From assembly GCA_946186575.1 (NCBI GenBank), contig CAMHNO010000013.1, positions 1-59,948 of the forward strand: a stretch of DNA of 59,948 nucleotides. The letters run 5' to 3'. Positions 6,771 to 14,202 of the stretch are shown here, piece after piece. Numbering within the stretch: the first letter of the stretch is position 1; each line of letters opens with the position of its first letter. The translations under genes were made by a program, and so were the position numbers. This stretch comes from an uncultured Prevotellaceae bacterium. Its GTDB lineage: Bacteria; Bacteroidota; Bacteroidia; Bacteroidales; Muribaculaceae. The notes under the pieces are model-generated. The model was not told where the DNA came from and ran no database searches. It worked only from the letters and a program-made list of their open reading frames with translations.

Positions 6771-8078
6771 TTTCCCGATACAGTAATAGGTGAATCCCAT
6801 CGATTCGAGCTCTGGGCCGTCGTAGATGTTGCGTCCGTCGATTACTAAGGGTGCCTTCATCAGCTCTTTTACCCTGTCCCACGATGGCACGCGGAACTGG
6901 CGCCACTCGGTCACGAGCATCACAGCGTCGGCCTTGGTCACCGCATCATAAATGTCGAGAGCGCAATAGATGTCGTTCCAGCGGAATTTGATGGCATTCA
7001 TGGCCACGGGGTCGTAGACACGCACGTGGCAGCCTGCCTGCAGCAGCAAGTCGATGGTGGTGATTGCCGGCGACTCGCGAATGTCGTCGGTGTTGGGCTT
7101 GAACGACAATCCCCACAGAGCCACAGTCTTGCCCTTGATGTCGCCACCGTAGTAGTCTCTGAATTTCTCGAACAGGCGGTGCTTCTGCCGCTTGTTGACC
7201 TTGTCAACGGCCTTGAGCACCTCCATCGAGTAGCCGTTTTTCTCGCCAATGTTGATGAGGTCGTTGATGTCCTTGGGGAACAACGTTCCGCCATAGCCAC
7301 AGCCCGGATAGATGTACTTGGGACCAATGCGGCTGTCGGTGCCCACACCATGCCGCACGGTGTTGATGTCGGCTCCCACTATCTCACACAGGTTGGCGAT
7401 CTCGTTCATGAAGCTCACGCGCGTGGCAAGCATCGAGGTGGCGGCATATTTTATCATCTCGGCAGTGGTCGAGTCGGTGTAAATCACAGGGAAATACTTG
7501 AACTTGAGCGGATGATACAGTGTGTCCATGGCTTTGCGCGAGCGCTCGTTGTCCACACCCAAGATGATGCGGTCGGGCTTCATGAAGTTCTTTATGGCAT
7601 TGCCCTCGGTCAGGAAGTCGGGGTTCGACACCACATCGAAGTCAAATTCCGCCTGACGCTTGTCGAGTATGTCCTTGATGTGCTCTTTAATTTTTTTTGA
7701 AGTGCCTAATGGGACGGTCGACTTGATGATAAACACTGCATATTTGTTGATGCTTTGAGCAAACTGCGTGGCGGTTTCAACCACTTGGCTCAGGTCGGTG
7801 CCGCCGTCTTGAGCTGGAGGGGTGTCGACCGCGCAAAACACATAGTCAACATTATCAAACACATTGGCAAAGTTGCTGGTGAAATTCAGTCTACCAGCAG
7901 CTACCGAGCGCTTCACCATGTCGTCAAGGCCTTGCTCATAGATGGGCAGTCCGCCATAAAGCAGAAGGTTGATTTTGCGTGCGTCAGAGTCGACGCATGT
8001 CACATTGACTCCCAGGTCGGCAAAGCAAGCGCCTGTCACGAGTCCGGCATATCCTGTTCCAACGATAAGTATATTCAT
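6768..8078 (-). CDS. UDP-glucose 6-dehydrogenase family protein with altered catalytic motif
   Basis: Members of this family oxidise UDP-glucose twice with NAD+ to UDP-glucuronate for capsule and glycan synthesis. The 436-residue protein has the N-terminal NAD-binding motif 'GTGYAGLVTGACFADLG'. It also has the central helical domain ('GVGTDSRIGPKYIYPG') and the C-terminal UDP-binding domain ('GLSFKPNTDDIRESPA'). The nucleophile motif is GYGGTLFPKD where the family normally has GGSCFPKD, so the catalytic Cys is Leu (TTG codon). A Cys five residues earlier (PGCGYGG) is common in relatives and is not the nucleophile. It may stop at an intermediate, act on another substrate, or be inactive. A consensus promoter lies upstream at 8111-8142. 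Confidence 0.85.
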   Translation of the reverse strand: MNILIVGTGYAGLVTGACFADLGVNVTCVDSDARKINLLLYGGLPIYEQGLDDMVKRSVAAGRLNFTSNFANVFDNVDYVFCAVDTPPAQDGGTDLSQVVETATQFAQSINKYAVFIIKSTVPLGTSKKIKEHIKDILDKRQAEFDFDVVSNPDFLTEGNAIKNFMKPDRIILGVDNERSRKAMDTLYHPLKFKYFPVIYTDSTTAEMIKYAATSMLATRVSFMNEIANLCEIVGADINTVRHGVGTDSRIGPKYIYPGCGYGGTLFPKDINDLINIGEKNGYSMEVLKAVDKVNKRQKHRLFEKFRDYYGGDIKGKTVALWGLSFKPNTDDIRESPAITTIDLLLQAGCHVRVYDPVAMNAIKFRWNDIYCALDIYDAVTKADAVMLVTEWRQFRVPSWDRVKELMKAPLVIDGRNIYDGPELESMGFTYYCIGK

Positions 8079-8110
8079 GATTTACTGATAAGGTGATTAT
8101 AGTTTGGTCA

Positions 8111-8142
8111 CAAAAATACCTTTTTTATTTTAATAAGACAAA
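8111..8142 (-). promoter_or_regulatory. Promoter for the UDP-glucose dehydrogenase-like gene
   Basis: On the minus strand, TTTG (8142-8139) and TATTTTTG (8118-8111) are separated by 20 nt, a full Bacteroidetes consensus match about 33 nt before the ATG. Confidence 0.75.
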
Positions 8143-8211
8143 TAAATTTGGTATTTTTTAATGTGTGGCTATAAAAAGGGTTAAAAACGGGTGAGTACAG
8201 TATTTTTGTTG

Positions 8212-8219
8212 TATCTTTG
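8212..8219 (+). promoter_or_regulatory. -7 element upstream of glpA
   Basis: TATCTTTG matches the Bacteroidetes -7 consensus, 54 nt before the glpA ATG. No clear TTTG lies at the expected -33 position, so an activator may be needed. Confidence 0.5.
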
Positions 8220-8273
8220 TAGTTGAGTTCAATTGTATCTCATGATTAACCAAGCTATTCTACTCAACAAATA

Positions 8274-9878
8274 ATGCAAGAAAACTACAACCCTGCAAGT
8301 CATGAATATGACGTAATAATAATAGGCGGCGGCATCACTGGGGCTGGCACGGCACGCGATTGCGCGCTCAGAGGTCTGAAAGTGCTGCTTGTGGAGCGCT
8401 ACGACTTCACCCACGGTGCCACAGGCCGCAATCACGGCTTGATGCACAGTGGTGCTCGCTATGCTGTGACCGACCAGGAGAGCGCTGAAGAGTGCATAGG
8501 CGAGAACATGATACTGCGGCAAATTGCACGTCACTGCATCGAGGAGACCGACGGGCTTTTTGTTACCCTGCCCGACGACGACCTCGATTATCAGACCACC
8601 TTTGTCGACGCTTGCCTGAGGGCGGGAATCAACGCCGAGGTAATCGATCCGGCTTGGGCGCGCGTGATAGAGCCATCGGTCAACCCCACGCTCATTGGAG
8701 CTGTGCGAGTTCCCGACGCCTCGATCGACCCCTTTACTCTCACAACTGCTAATCTGATAGACGCACGCCGTCATGGAGCAGTTGCTCTCACCTATCACGA
8801 GGTGACGGGGCTGATAGTGGAGAATGCATGCGTCATTGGCGTGAAGCTGCGCAACAACCTCAATGGCGAGACAACCGAGGCCTATGCACCTGTCACTGTG
8901 AACGCTGCCGGCATTTGGGGCACGCTCATTGCCAAGCAAGCTGGAATTGTGATCAACATGTTTCCTGCCAAGGGCTCGTTGCTCATCTTTGGCCATCGCA
9001 TCAATAACATGGTGCTCAACCGCTGCCGCAAGCCTGCCAACGGCGACATACTTGTGCCCGATAAAATTGTGAGCATGCTTGGAACCACCAGTGACCGAGT
9101 GCCCATCACTCAAATCGACGACATGCACGTCACACCTGCCGAGGTGGAAATTCTCTTGAACGAGGGAGTGCACCTTGTGCCTGCTCTTGCCAAGACAAAA
9201 ATCATGCGTGCCTATGCTGGCGTGCGGCCTCTGGTGGCGAGCGACGACGATCCCACCGGGCGCAGCATCAGTCGCGGCATTGTGTGCCTTGACCATAAAG
9301 AGCGCGACGGCATGGATGGCTTTGTCACCATCACTGGTGGCAAACTCATGACTTATCGTCTCATGGCCGAGCGAGCCACCGACCTCGTGTGCAAGAAACT
9401 CAACAAGGTTGGGGCTTGCACCACAGCCATCTTGCCACTGCCAGGAAGCGATGAGAAGCTCCCCAAGAAGCGCAGCAACCAGCACGCAGTAACCCAAAAG
9501 GCAGCGCAGGAGCGTCATGGATCGCTCACTAAGGAGATAAAGGAGAAAAGCTCAGAAGACAAAGCCATGGTGTGTGAATGTGAGCACGCCAGCGTGGGCG
9601 AGATGAAATATGCCATCGAGAAGCTGCATGTTAACAATCTCACCAATCTGCGCCGTCGCACACGCATGGGCATGGGCTCGTGTCAGGGCAAGCTGTGTGC
9701 ATGCCGCGCCGCATCGCTGCTATGCAAGGCTGGTATCAACGACCAGAGTGTGCTGGATGACCTGTCCGCGTTCATGAACGAGCGCTGGAAGGGAATGCGC
9801 CCGGTGGCATGGGGCTCGACGCTGAGCGAGGGCCAGCTCATCAATCTGATTTATGAGGGCTTGTGTGGACTGAAATAG
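8274..9878 (+). CDS. glpA: Anaerobic glycerol-3-phosphate dehydrogenase subunit A
   Basis: The product oxidises sn-glycerol-3-phosphate to dihydroxyacetone phosphate with FAD and passes electrons to the membrane through the B/C subunits. The 534-residue protein has the FAD dinucleotide motif GGGITGAG (about residues 18-25) and the GlpA/GlpD signature 'GATGRNHGLMHSGARYAV'. Its C-terminal BFD-like domain has four cysteines (about C434, C436, C470 and C475) in the spacing of a [2Fe-2S] cluster. The domain order matches GlpA rather than aerobic GlpD. The stop codon TAG opens directly into a repeat array that separates it from glpB. Confidence 0.93.
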   Translation: MQENYNPASHEYDVIIIGGGITGAGTARDCALRGLKVLLVERYDFTHGATGRNHGLMHSGARYAVTDQESAEECIGENMILRQIARHCIEETDGLFVTLPDDDLDYQTTFVDACLRAGINAEVIDPAWARVIEPSVNPTLIGAVRVPDASIDPFTLTTANLIDARRHGAVALTYHEVTGLIVENACVIGVKLRNNLNGETTEAYAPVTVNAAGIWGTLIAKQAGIVINMFPAKGSLLIFGHRINNMVLNRCRKPANGDILVPDKIVSMLGTTSDRVPITQIDDMHVTPAEVEILLNEGVHLVPALAKTKIMRAYAGVRPLVASDDDPTGRSISRGIVCLDHKERDGMDGFVTITGGKLMTYRLMAERATDLVCKKLNKVGACTTAILPLPGSDEKLPKKRSNQHAVTQKAAQERHGSLTKEIKEKSSEDKAMVCECEHASVGEMKYAIEKLHVNNLTNLRRRTRMGMGSCQGKLCACRAASLLCKAGINDQSVLDDLSAFMNERWKGMRPVAWGSTLSEGQLINLIYEGLCGLK

Positions 9879-10072
9879 TTAAGAGTTCATAGTTGATAGT
9901 TTATAGTTATGAAAGAGAGACCACAAAACAAAATGACAACAAACTCCTAACTCCTAACTCAAAACTCCTAACTCTTAACTCTTAACTCTTAACTATCAAC
10001 TCATAACTCTTAACTCATAACTCTTAACTCATAACTCAAAACTCTTAACTTTTAACTCTTAGCTCTTAACTA
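9876..10072 (+). repeat. 7-nt tandem array filling the glpA-glpB gap
   Basis: From the glpA stop codon the sequence reads as degenerate AGTTNNT units (TAGTTAAGAGTTCATAGTTG…) to about 9910. After a roughly 40-nt spacer it becomes about 18 units of AACTCNN (NN = CT, TT, AT or AA) from 9951 to the base before the glpB ATG. The first part is roughly the inverse of the second. Both contain TAA or TAG in the sense strand. Confidence 0.85.
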
Positions 10073-11314
10073 ATGAAATTTGACATTATAGTGATAGGAG
10101 GTGGTCTTAGTGCCATCATGTGTGGAATAGCACTCGCCACCAATGGCAAGCGTGTGGCGCTCATGGTCAAAGGGCAGAGCAAACTCAACTTCAACTCTGG
10201 CTCTATCGACTTGCTGGGCTATGACCTGCAAGGCAACGAAGTTGAAAACCCGCTTGAGGTGATACCCTCGCTTGGCGAGAGTCATCCTTACACCAAGATG
10301 GGCATCTCTAACGTGCTTCACAACGTGGCAATGGCACCTGTGATCCTGAATGGCGCAGGGCTAAGCTTCTATGGCGACACGAGCAACAAGAACCACTACC
10401 GCATGACTCCAGTGGGTGTGCTCAAGCCAGCTTGGCTCACACTCGATAACTATTTCACTACCGACCACGACTACACGCTGCCGTGGGAGAGGATTGCCGT
10501 GGTGAGTCTGCAGGGGTTCCTTGACTTCCCCGCCGACTTTGTAGCAGCGGCATTAACCCGACTTGGTGCCGACTGTCACCTGTGTGACATTAAGTTGGGC
10601 ACCATCGACAAGCTCAGCGGCAGCCCCACGGTGATGCGCTCCACGGCAGTGGCAAAACTCATGCAGAACGATGGTGTGCTTCACGACCTGGCGCGCAAGG
10701 TGCGTTCTGCCATGGGTGATGCCCAGGTGGTGGTGATGCCGGCTGTCTTTGGCCTTGACGGTGATGACACTGCCGCAAAGATAGCCCACCATGTTAAGGC
10801 ACCAGTGAAGTTGGTGTCCACTTTGCCACCATGCATCGCCGGTTCGCTCATGCTCTCGAAGTTGCGTCGCCTTTTTGTGCAGAACGGAGGCACTTTCTTG
10901 CTTGGCAGCATGGTCAAGAAAGGCAAGATTGTGGATGGCCGCGTGGTGAGTGTTGAGGCCAAGAATTTCCCCGATCAGGACATTGAGGCCGACCACTTTG
11001 TGCTTGCAACAGGTTCGTTCATGAGCGGAGGATTGATGTCGAGCCCATCAGGAATAAAGGAGCCCATCTTCGATCTTGATGTTGACTGCAGCGGCAAGGT
11101 GGGAGAGTGGAGCCGCGAGAAGCTGTTTGATGCTCAGCCCTACATGGAGTTTGGTGTCAAGACCGACAATGAGTTCCATGCCGTCAAGGACGGAAAGATC
11201 ATTGAGAACCTCTATGCCATAGGCTCAATACTCAGCGGCCACAACAGCATCAAGCTCGCCGACGACACAGGCGTTGCCGTAATGACTGCCCTGCAAGTGG
11301 CAAGGCAGATTTAG
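10073..11314 (+). CDS. glpB: Anaerobic glycerol-3-phosphate dehydrogenase subunit B
   Basis: This 413-residue flavoprotein subunit has an N-terminal FAD motif ('DIIVIGGGLSAIMCGIALA') and the GlpB-typical 'NFNSGSIDLLGYD' stretch. The C-terminal segment 'NLYAIGSILSGHN' is also typical. It works with GlpA and normally with the iron-sulfur membrane subunit GlpC in anaerobic glycerol-3-phosphate oxidation. No glpC follows; the next gene is ispF on the other strand. The start ATG directly follows one repeat array, and the stop TAG opens another at 11312. Confidence 0.92.
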   Translation: MKFDIIVIGGGLSAIMCGIALATNGKRVALMVKGQSKLNFNSGSIDLLGYDLQGNEVENPLEVIPSLGESHPYTKMGISNVLHNVAMAPVILNGAGLSFYGDTSNKNHYRMTPVGVLKPAWLTLDNYFTTDHDYTLPWERIAVVSLQGFLDFPADFVAAALTRLGADCHLCDIKLGTIDKLSGSPTVMRSTAVAKLMQNDGVLHDLARKVRSAMGDAQVVVMPAVFGLDGDDTAAKIAHHVKAPVKLVSTLPPCIAGSLMLSKLRRLFVQNGGTFLLGSMVKKGKIVDGRVVSVEAKNFPDQDIEADHFVLATGSFMSGGLMSSPSGIKEPIFDLDVDCSGKVGEWSREKLFDAQPYMEFGVKTDNEFHAVKDGKIIENLYAIGSILSGHNSIKLADDTGVAVMTALQVARQI

Positions 11315-11432
11315 GATAGGAGTGGATAGGAATAGCTATGAAAAGCTAAGAATAACTAAGAATAACTAAGAATAACTAAGAATAGCTATGAATAACTAAG
11401 AATAACTAAGAATAGGTAGGAATAGCTGAGAG
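11312..11432 (+). repeat. 10-nt tandem array after glpB
   Basis: Units of GAATAACTAA, with variants GAATAGCTAT and GAATAGGTAG, repeat about ten times. They start with degenerate copies in the glpB stop codon (TAGGATAGGAG…). The period is 10, not 7. It lies between convergent glpB and ispF. Confidence 0.9.
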
Positions 11433-11454
11433 TGGCTTTGTGCATTGTCTTTCT

Positions 11455-11925
11455 CTAAATTATTAGTGCCACAGCATGAGCGGCTATGCCTTCGCCTCGG
11501 CCAGTGTAGCCCAAGCGCTCGGTAGTGGTGGCTTTGATTGACACTTGCGATGGGTCGCACTGCATGCACTCAGCCAGTTGCTGTTGCATGGCAGGAATGT
11601 GCGGGTTCATCTTTGGTGCCTCGGCACAGATGGTGATGTCGCAGTTCCCTAATTTATATCCTTTTTGATTGAGCAGTTTCATTACTTCCCTCAACAGCAA
11701 GCGGCTGTCGATGCCCTTGTAGCGTGGGTCGCTGTCGGGGAAGTGGTAGCCTATGTCGCGCAGTGCGGCAGCACCCAGCAAGGCGTCGCACAGGGCATGA
11801 ATTGCCACGTCGGCATCGCTGTGGCCCAGCAGCCCCTTGTTGTTCTCAATCTTAACTCCGCCTATCCATAGCTCTCTGCCCTCTACCAGGCGGTGCACGT
11901 CAAATCCGTATCCAATGCGCATCAT
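11455..11925 (-). CDS. ispF: 2-C-methyl-D-erythritol 2,4-cyclodiphosphate synthase
   Basis: This is the fifth enzyme of the MEP isoprenoid pathway. It cyclises CDP-methylerythritol 2-phosphate to the 2,4-cyclodiphosphate with release of CMP. The 156-residue length is typical of the trimer subunit. Metal ligands are visible in 'GFDVHRL' (Asp, His) and 'GHSDADV' (His). The signatures '[10 protein letters not shown]' and '[20 protein letters not shown]' are intact. Two adjacent ATGs (11925 and 11922) are possible starts. The gene lies downstream of porV on the same strand, an order I recall from Porphyromonas as well. dxr and ispE are elsewhere in the window. Confidence 0.96.
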   Translation of the reverse strand: MMRIGYGFDVHRLVEGRELWIGGVKIENNKGLLGHSDADVAIHALCDALLGAAALRDIGYHFPDSDPRYKGIDSRLLLREVMKLLNQKGYKLGNCDITICAEAPKMNPHIPAMQQQLAECMQCDPSQVSIKATTTERLGYTGRGEGIAAHAVALII

Positions 11926-11958
11926 GTTAGTTGTAGTGATGATTTGTGTTTATAAACA

Positions 11959-11982
11959 AGGGACAAGGCTCGCCCTGTCCCT
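11959..11982. terminator. Small hairpin between porV and ispF
   Basis: AGGGACA pairs with TGTCCCT around a GC-rich loop. There is only a weak T tract on the minus strand, so it could be a leaky terminator or processing site between porV and ispF. Confidence 0.35.
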
Positions 11983-12019
11983 ATGATTATTATAAATGTA
12001 ATGTGACAAACAGTGTGTT

Positions 12020-13210
12020 TTACTTGTTAAACAGGTTGCGGATGCCGTCCATGTCGAACGAGAGGGTGAACCTTAGTGTCTGGTCGAGCGGACTGTTCTG
12101 TGCGGTGGCAATCATATAGGCGGCATCGAGCTTGATGACGTTGAGCGCGAAGCCCGCACCCAGACCGAAGTACTTGCGGTTGCCCTTGTACTTGTTCTCG
12201 TTGAAGAAACCGCCGCGCAAGAAAAACTGCTGATTGTAGCTGTATTCAGCACCCACCGAGAATGTGATCTCGCGCAACTCCTCTTTGAAGCCGCCGGGCG
12301 CATCGCTAAACGACTTGAAGATACCAGTAATCGACGACATGTCTTTCCAGTCCTGCAATGCTTGCTGATATTCCTCGTCGTTGTCATAGTTAGTGAGGCG
12401 TGGACGCGCTGGCACGAGCAGCTTGTTGGCCTCGGCACTGATGGTGAGGTTGTGATAGTCGGCAAGGGGGAAAGTGAATGCCGTGCCAAGCTTGATGTTG
12501 GCTGGCAAGAATGCTGGATCGTCGCCGCCATTGTAGCTCACCTTAGAACCGATGTTAGAGATATTGAAACCCAGGTTCCACTGGCACTCGTTGCGGCCAA
12601 TCATGGGATAAGTGTTGAAGTAGCCCGAGATGTCGGCCGAGAAAGCCGAAGCTCCAGTAGTCTGGTCGGTGCCACTATAGCTTGAGTAGCCCAGGTCGCT
12701 ATAGATGTAGCGCAACACAACACCCATCGAGAACTTCTCGCTCAGCTTGCGAGAGTAGCCCACGTCGAAGGCCATCTCAAAGGGGTTGATGCTCGACATG
12801 GCGTTGCCGCCGTCGTCGGTGCTGTTGATCTCTCCCAGTGAGAAATAGCGCATCGAGGCGCTCACCGCCTGATTGTCGTTGCTGCCTATCTTCCAGTAGC
12901 CCGACAGGTTTGCCAGGAAGATGTCGTTGACGAGCTTGCGCAGCCAGGGTGTGTAGCTTATCGAGACGCCAGCTTTGCTATAGGCGAAGGCATACTTCGA
13001 CGGGTTCCAGAACTGTGAGTTCACGTCGGGGTCGGTAGCAGCACCCTGGTCACCCATCGAGGCACCACGAGCATCGGGTGTGATGCTGAGCGAGGTCACA
13101 CCAGTGGTGATGGGGTTGAATTCCTCGTTCTTAATATCATCGTCGGCCATTGCACTAAAGCCACTAAGCATTAATGCCCCAGCCACGAGAATTCTTAATG
13201 ATTTCTTCAT
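12020..13210 (-). CDS. porV: Type IX secretion system outer membrane protein PorV
   Basis: PorV is an FadL-like outer membrane barrel that shuttles T9SS cargo from the SprA translocon to the PorU sortase/attachment complex. The 396-residue protein has a signal peptide (cleavage after FSAMA). It then has the strongly conserved PorV N-terminal region 'TGVTSLSITPDARGASMGD' and 'SQFWNPSKYAF'. The rest is alternating beta strands that end in an aromatic-rich strand. Cargo candidates in this window are the products at 43365 and 31402. The porU gene often found next to porV is absent; the upstream neighbour encodes a Bax-inhibitor-1 protein behind its own terminator. Confidence 0.93.
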   Translation of the reverse strand: MKKSLRILVAGALMLSGFSAMADDDIKNEEFNPITTGVTSLSITPDARGASMGDQGAATDPDVNSQFWNPSKYAFAYSKAGVSISYTPWLRKLVNDIFLANLSGYWKIGSNDNQAVSASMRYFSLGEINSTDDGGNAMSSINPFEMAFDVGYSRKLSEKFSMGVVLRYIYSDLGYSSYSGTDQTTGASAFSADISGYFNTYPMIGRNECQWNLGFNISNIGSKVSYNGGDDPAFLPANIKLGTAFTFPLADYHNLTISAEANKLLVPARPRLTNYDNDEEYQQALQDWKDMSSITGIFKSFSDAPGGFKEELREITFSVGAEYSYNQQFFLRGGFFNENKYKGNRKYFGLGAGFALNVIKLDAAYMIATAQNSPLDQTLRFTLSFDMDGIRNLFNK

Positions 13211-13327
13211 AATCTAAAAAAAGAAATTAGTATTATCTAAAATATAAAACTCTAATTGTGCATTTTTATTGTATTAATGTATGTTTAATTTTAGGTAATA
13301 AAGCGCGGGCAGGCAAGTGAGGCAAAG

Positions 13328-13364
13328 AAAAAAACGCCACATCTCCAAAGAAGGGATGTGGCGC
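13328..13364 (-). terminator. Terminator after the Bax-inhibitor-1 gene
   Basis: On the minus strand, GCGCCACATCC pairs with GGAGATGTGGCG around a short loop and is followed by seven T's. It lies 33 nt past the stop codon and separates this gene from porV. Confidence 0.85.
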
Positions 13365-13396
13365 TTAATGTGTGATGTGATAAGAAACTGTCAGTC

Positions 13397-14134
13397 TTAG
13401 TCGCGGCTACCCAGCAGGCGCAGCAGATACAGGAACAGGTTGATGAAGTCGAGGTAGAGCGACAGCGCACCCAGTGTGGCGAGCTTACCAGCGTTCATCT
13501 CGTCGGTCTCCTGTGCCATCTGCTTGATCTTCTGGGTGTCCCATGCGGTGAGGCCAATGAAGATTATAACGCCGGCAAAGCTGATAATCCAGTCCATGGT
13601 GCTGCTTGCTAAGAAAATGTTGACGATAGAGCACACAACCAGTCCTATCAGTGCCATGAACAAAATCGACCCAATCTTTGTGAGGTCGGCCTTAGTGGTG
13701 TAGCCGTAGATCGACATTGCCAGGAACACGCCAGCTGTGACAAGGAATGTCAAGACAATCGACGACTCGGTGTAGACATAGAAGATGGGAGCCAATGTAA
13801 CACCGTTGAGCACGGCATAAGCATAGAAAAGCAATGTTGCGAGTGCTGGGCTCAGCTTGTTTATTGCCATAGAGATTGCAATAACAAATCCTAACTCAAG
13901 GAACATGAGTCCGAAGAAGACAATGCTGTTGCCCAAGATGAACATGAGAGCGCTCTCGCTGCTCAAGATAAGGAACGAGGTTATAGCCGTTACCAGCAAG
14001 CCAAGGAACATTTTCACATAAACCTTGCGCATCACTTTAGATATGTAAGATGTGAGGTCCCACTCTTGTTGCTGTGGGATGGCCTGAGTCGCGCTCGACT
14101 GTGGCAGTGGTGGTGGAAAGTTGTTGTAGTTCAT
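13397..14134 (-). CDS. Bax inhibitor-1 / YccA family membrane protein
   Basis: This 245-residue integral membrane protein has seven predicted hydrophobic segments from about residue 40. The family landmarks are present: 'LNGVTLAPIFYVYT', 'GYTTKADLTKIGSIL' and a C-terminal 'FIGLTAWDTQKIKQMA' that includes the conserved Asp. The N-terminus is a proline- and glutamine-rich cytoplasmic tail. Bacterial relatives such as YetJ form pH-sensitive calcium leak channels and E. coli YccA modulates FtsH. Which applies here cannot be read from sequence. Confidence 0.92.
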   Translation of the reverse strand: MNYNNFPPPLPQSSATQAIPQQQEWDLTSYISKVMRKVYVKMFLGLLVTAITSFLILSSESALMFILGNSIVFFGLMFLELGFVIAISMAINKLSPALATLLFYAYAVLNGVTLAPIFYVYTESSIVLTFLVTAGVFLAMSIYGYTTKADLTKIGSILFMALIGLVVCSIVNIFLASSTMDWIISFAGVIIFIGLTAWDTQKIKQMAQETDEMNAGKLATLGALSLYLDFINLFLYLLRLLGSRD

Positions 14135-14202
14135 ATCTTTTAATTTAAAGTTATCAGTTCGTTATTTTTTTTAGAGTGAAATTGCAAAAAGCATGCCAAA
14201 CC

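Noticed and set aside
8229-9518. A 429-codon open frame antisense to glpA
   Set aside because: It mirrors the codon bias of glpA, has His/Val-rich composition typical of antisense frames, and has no family features.
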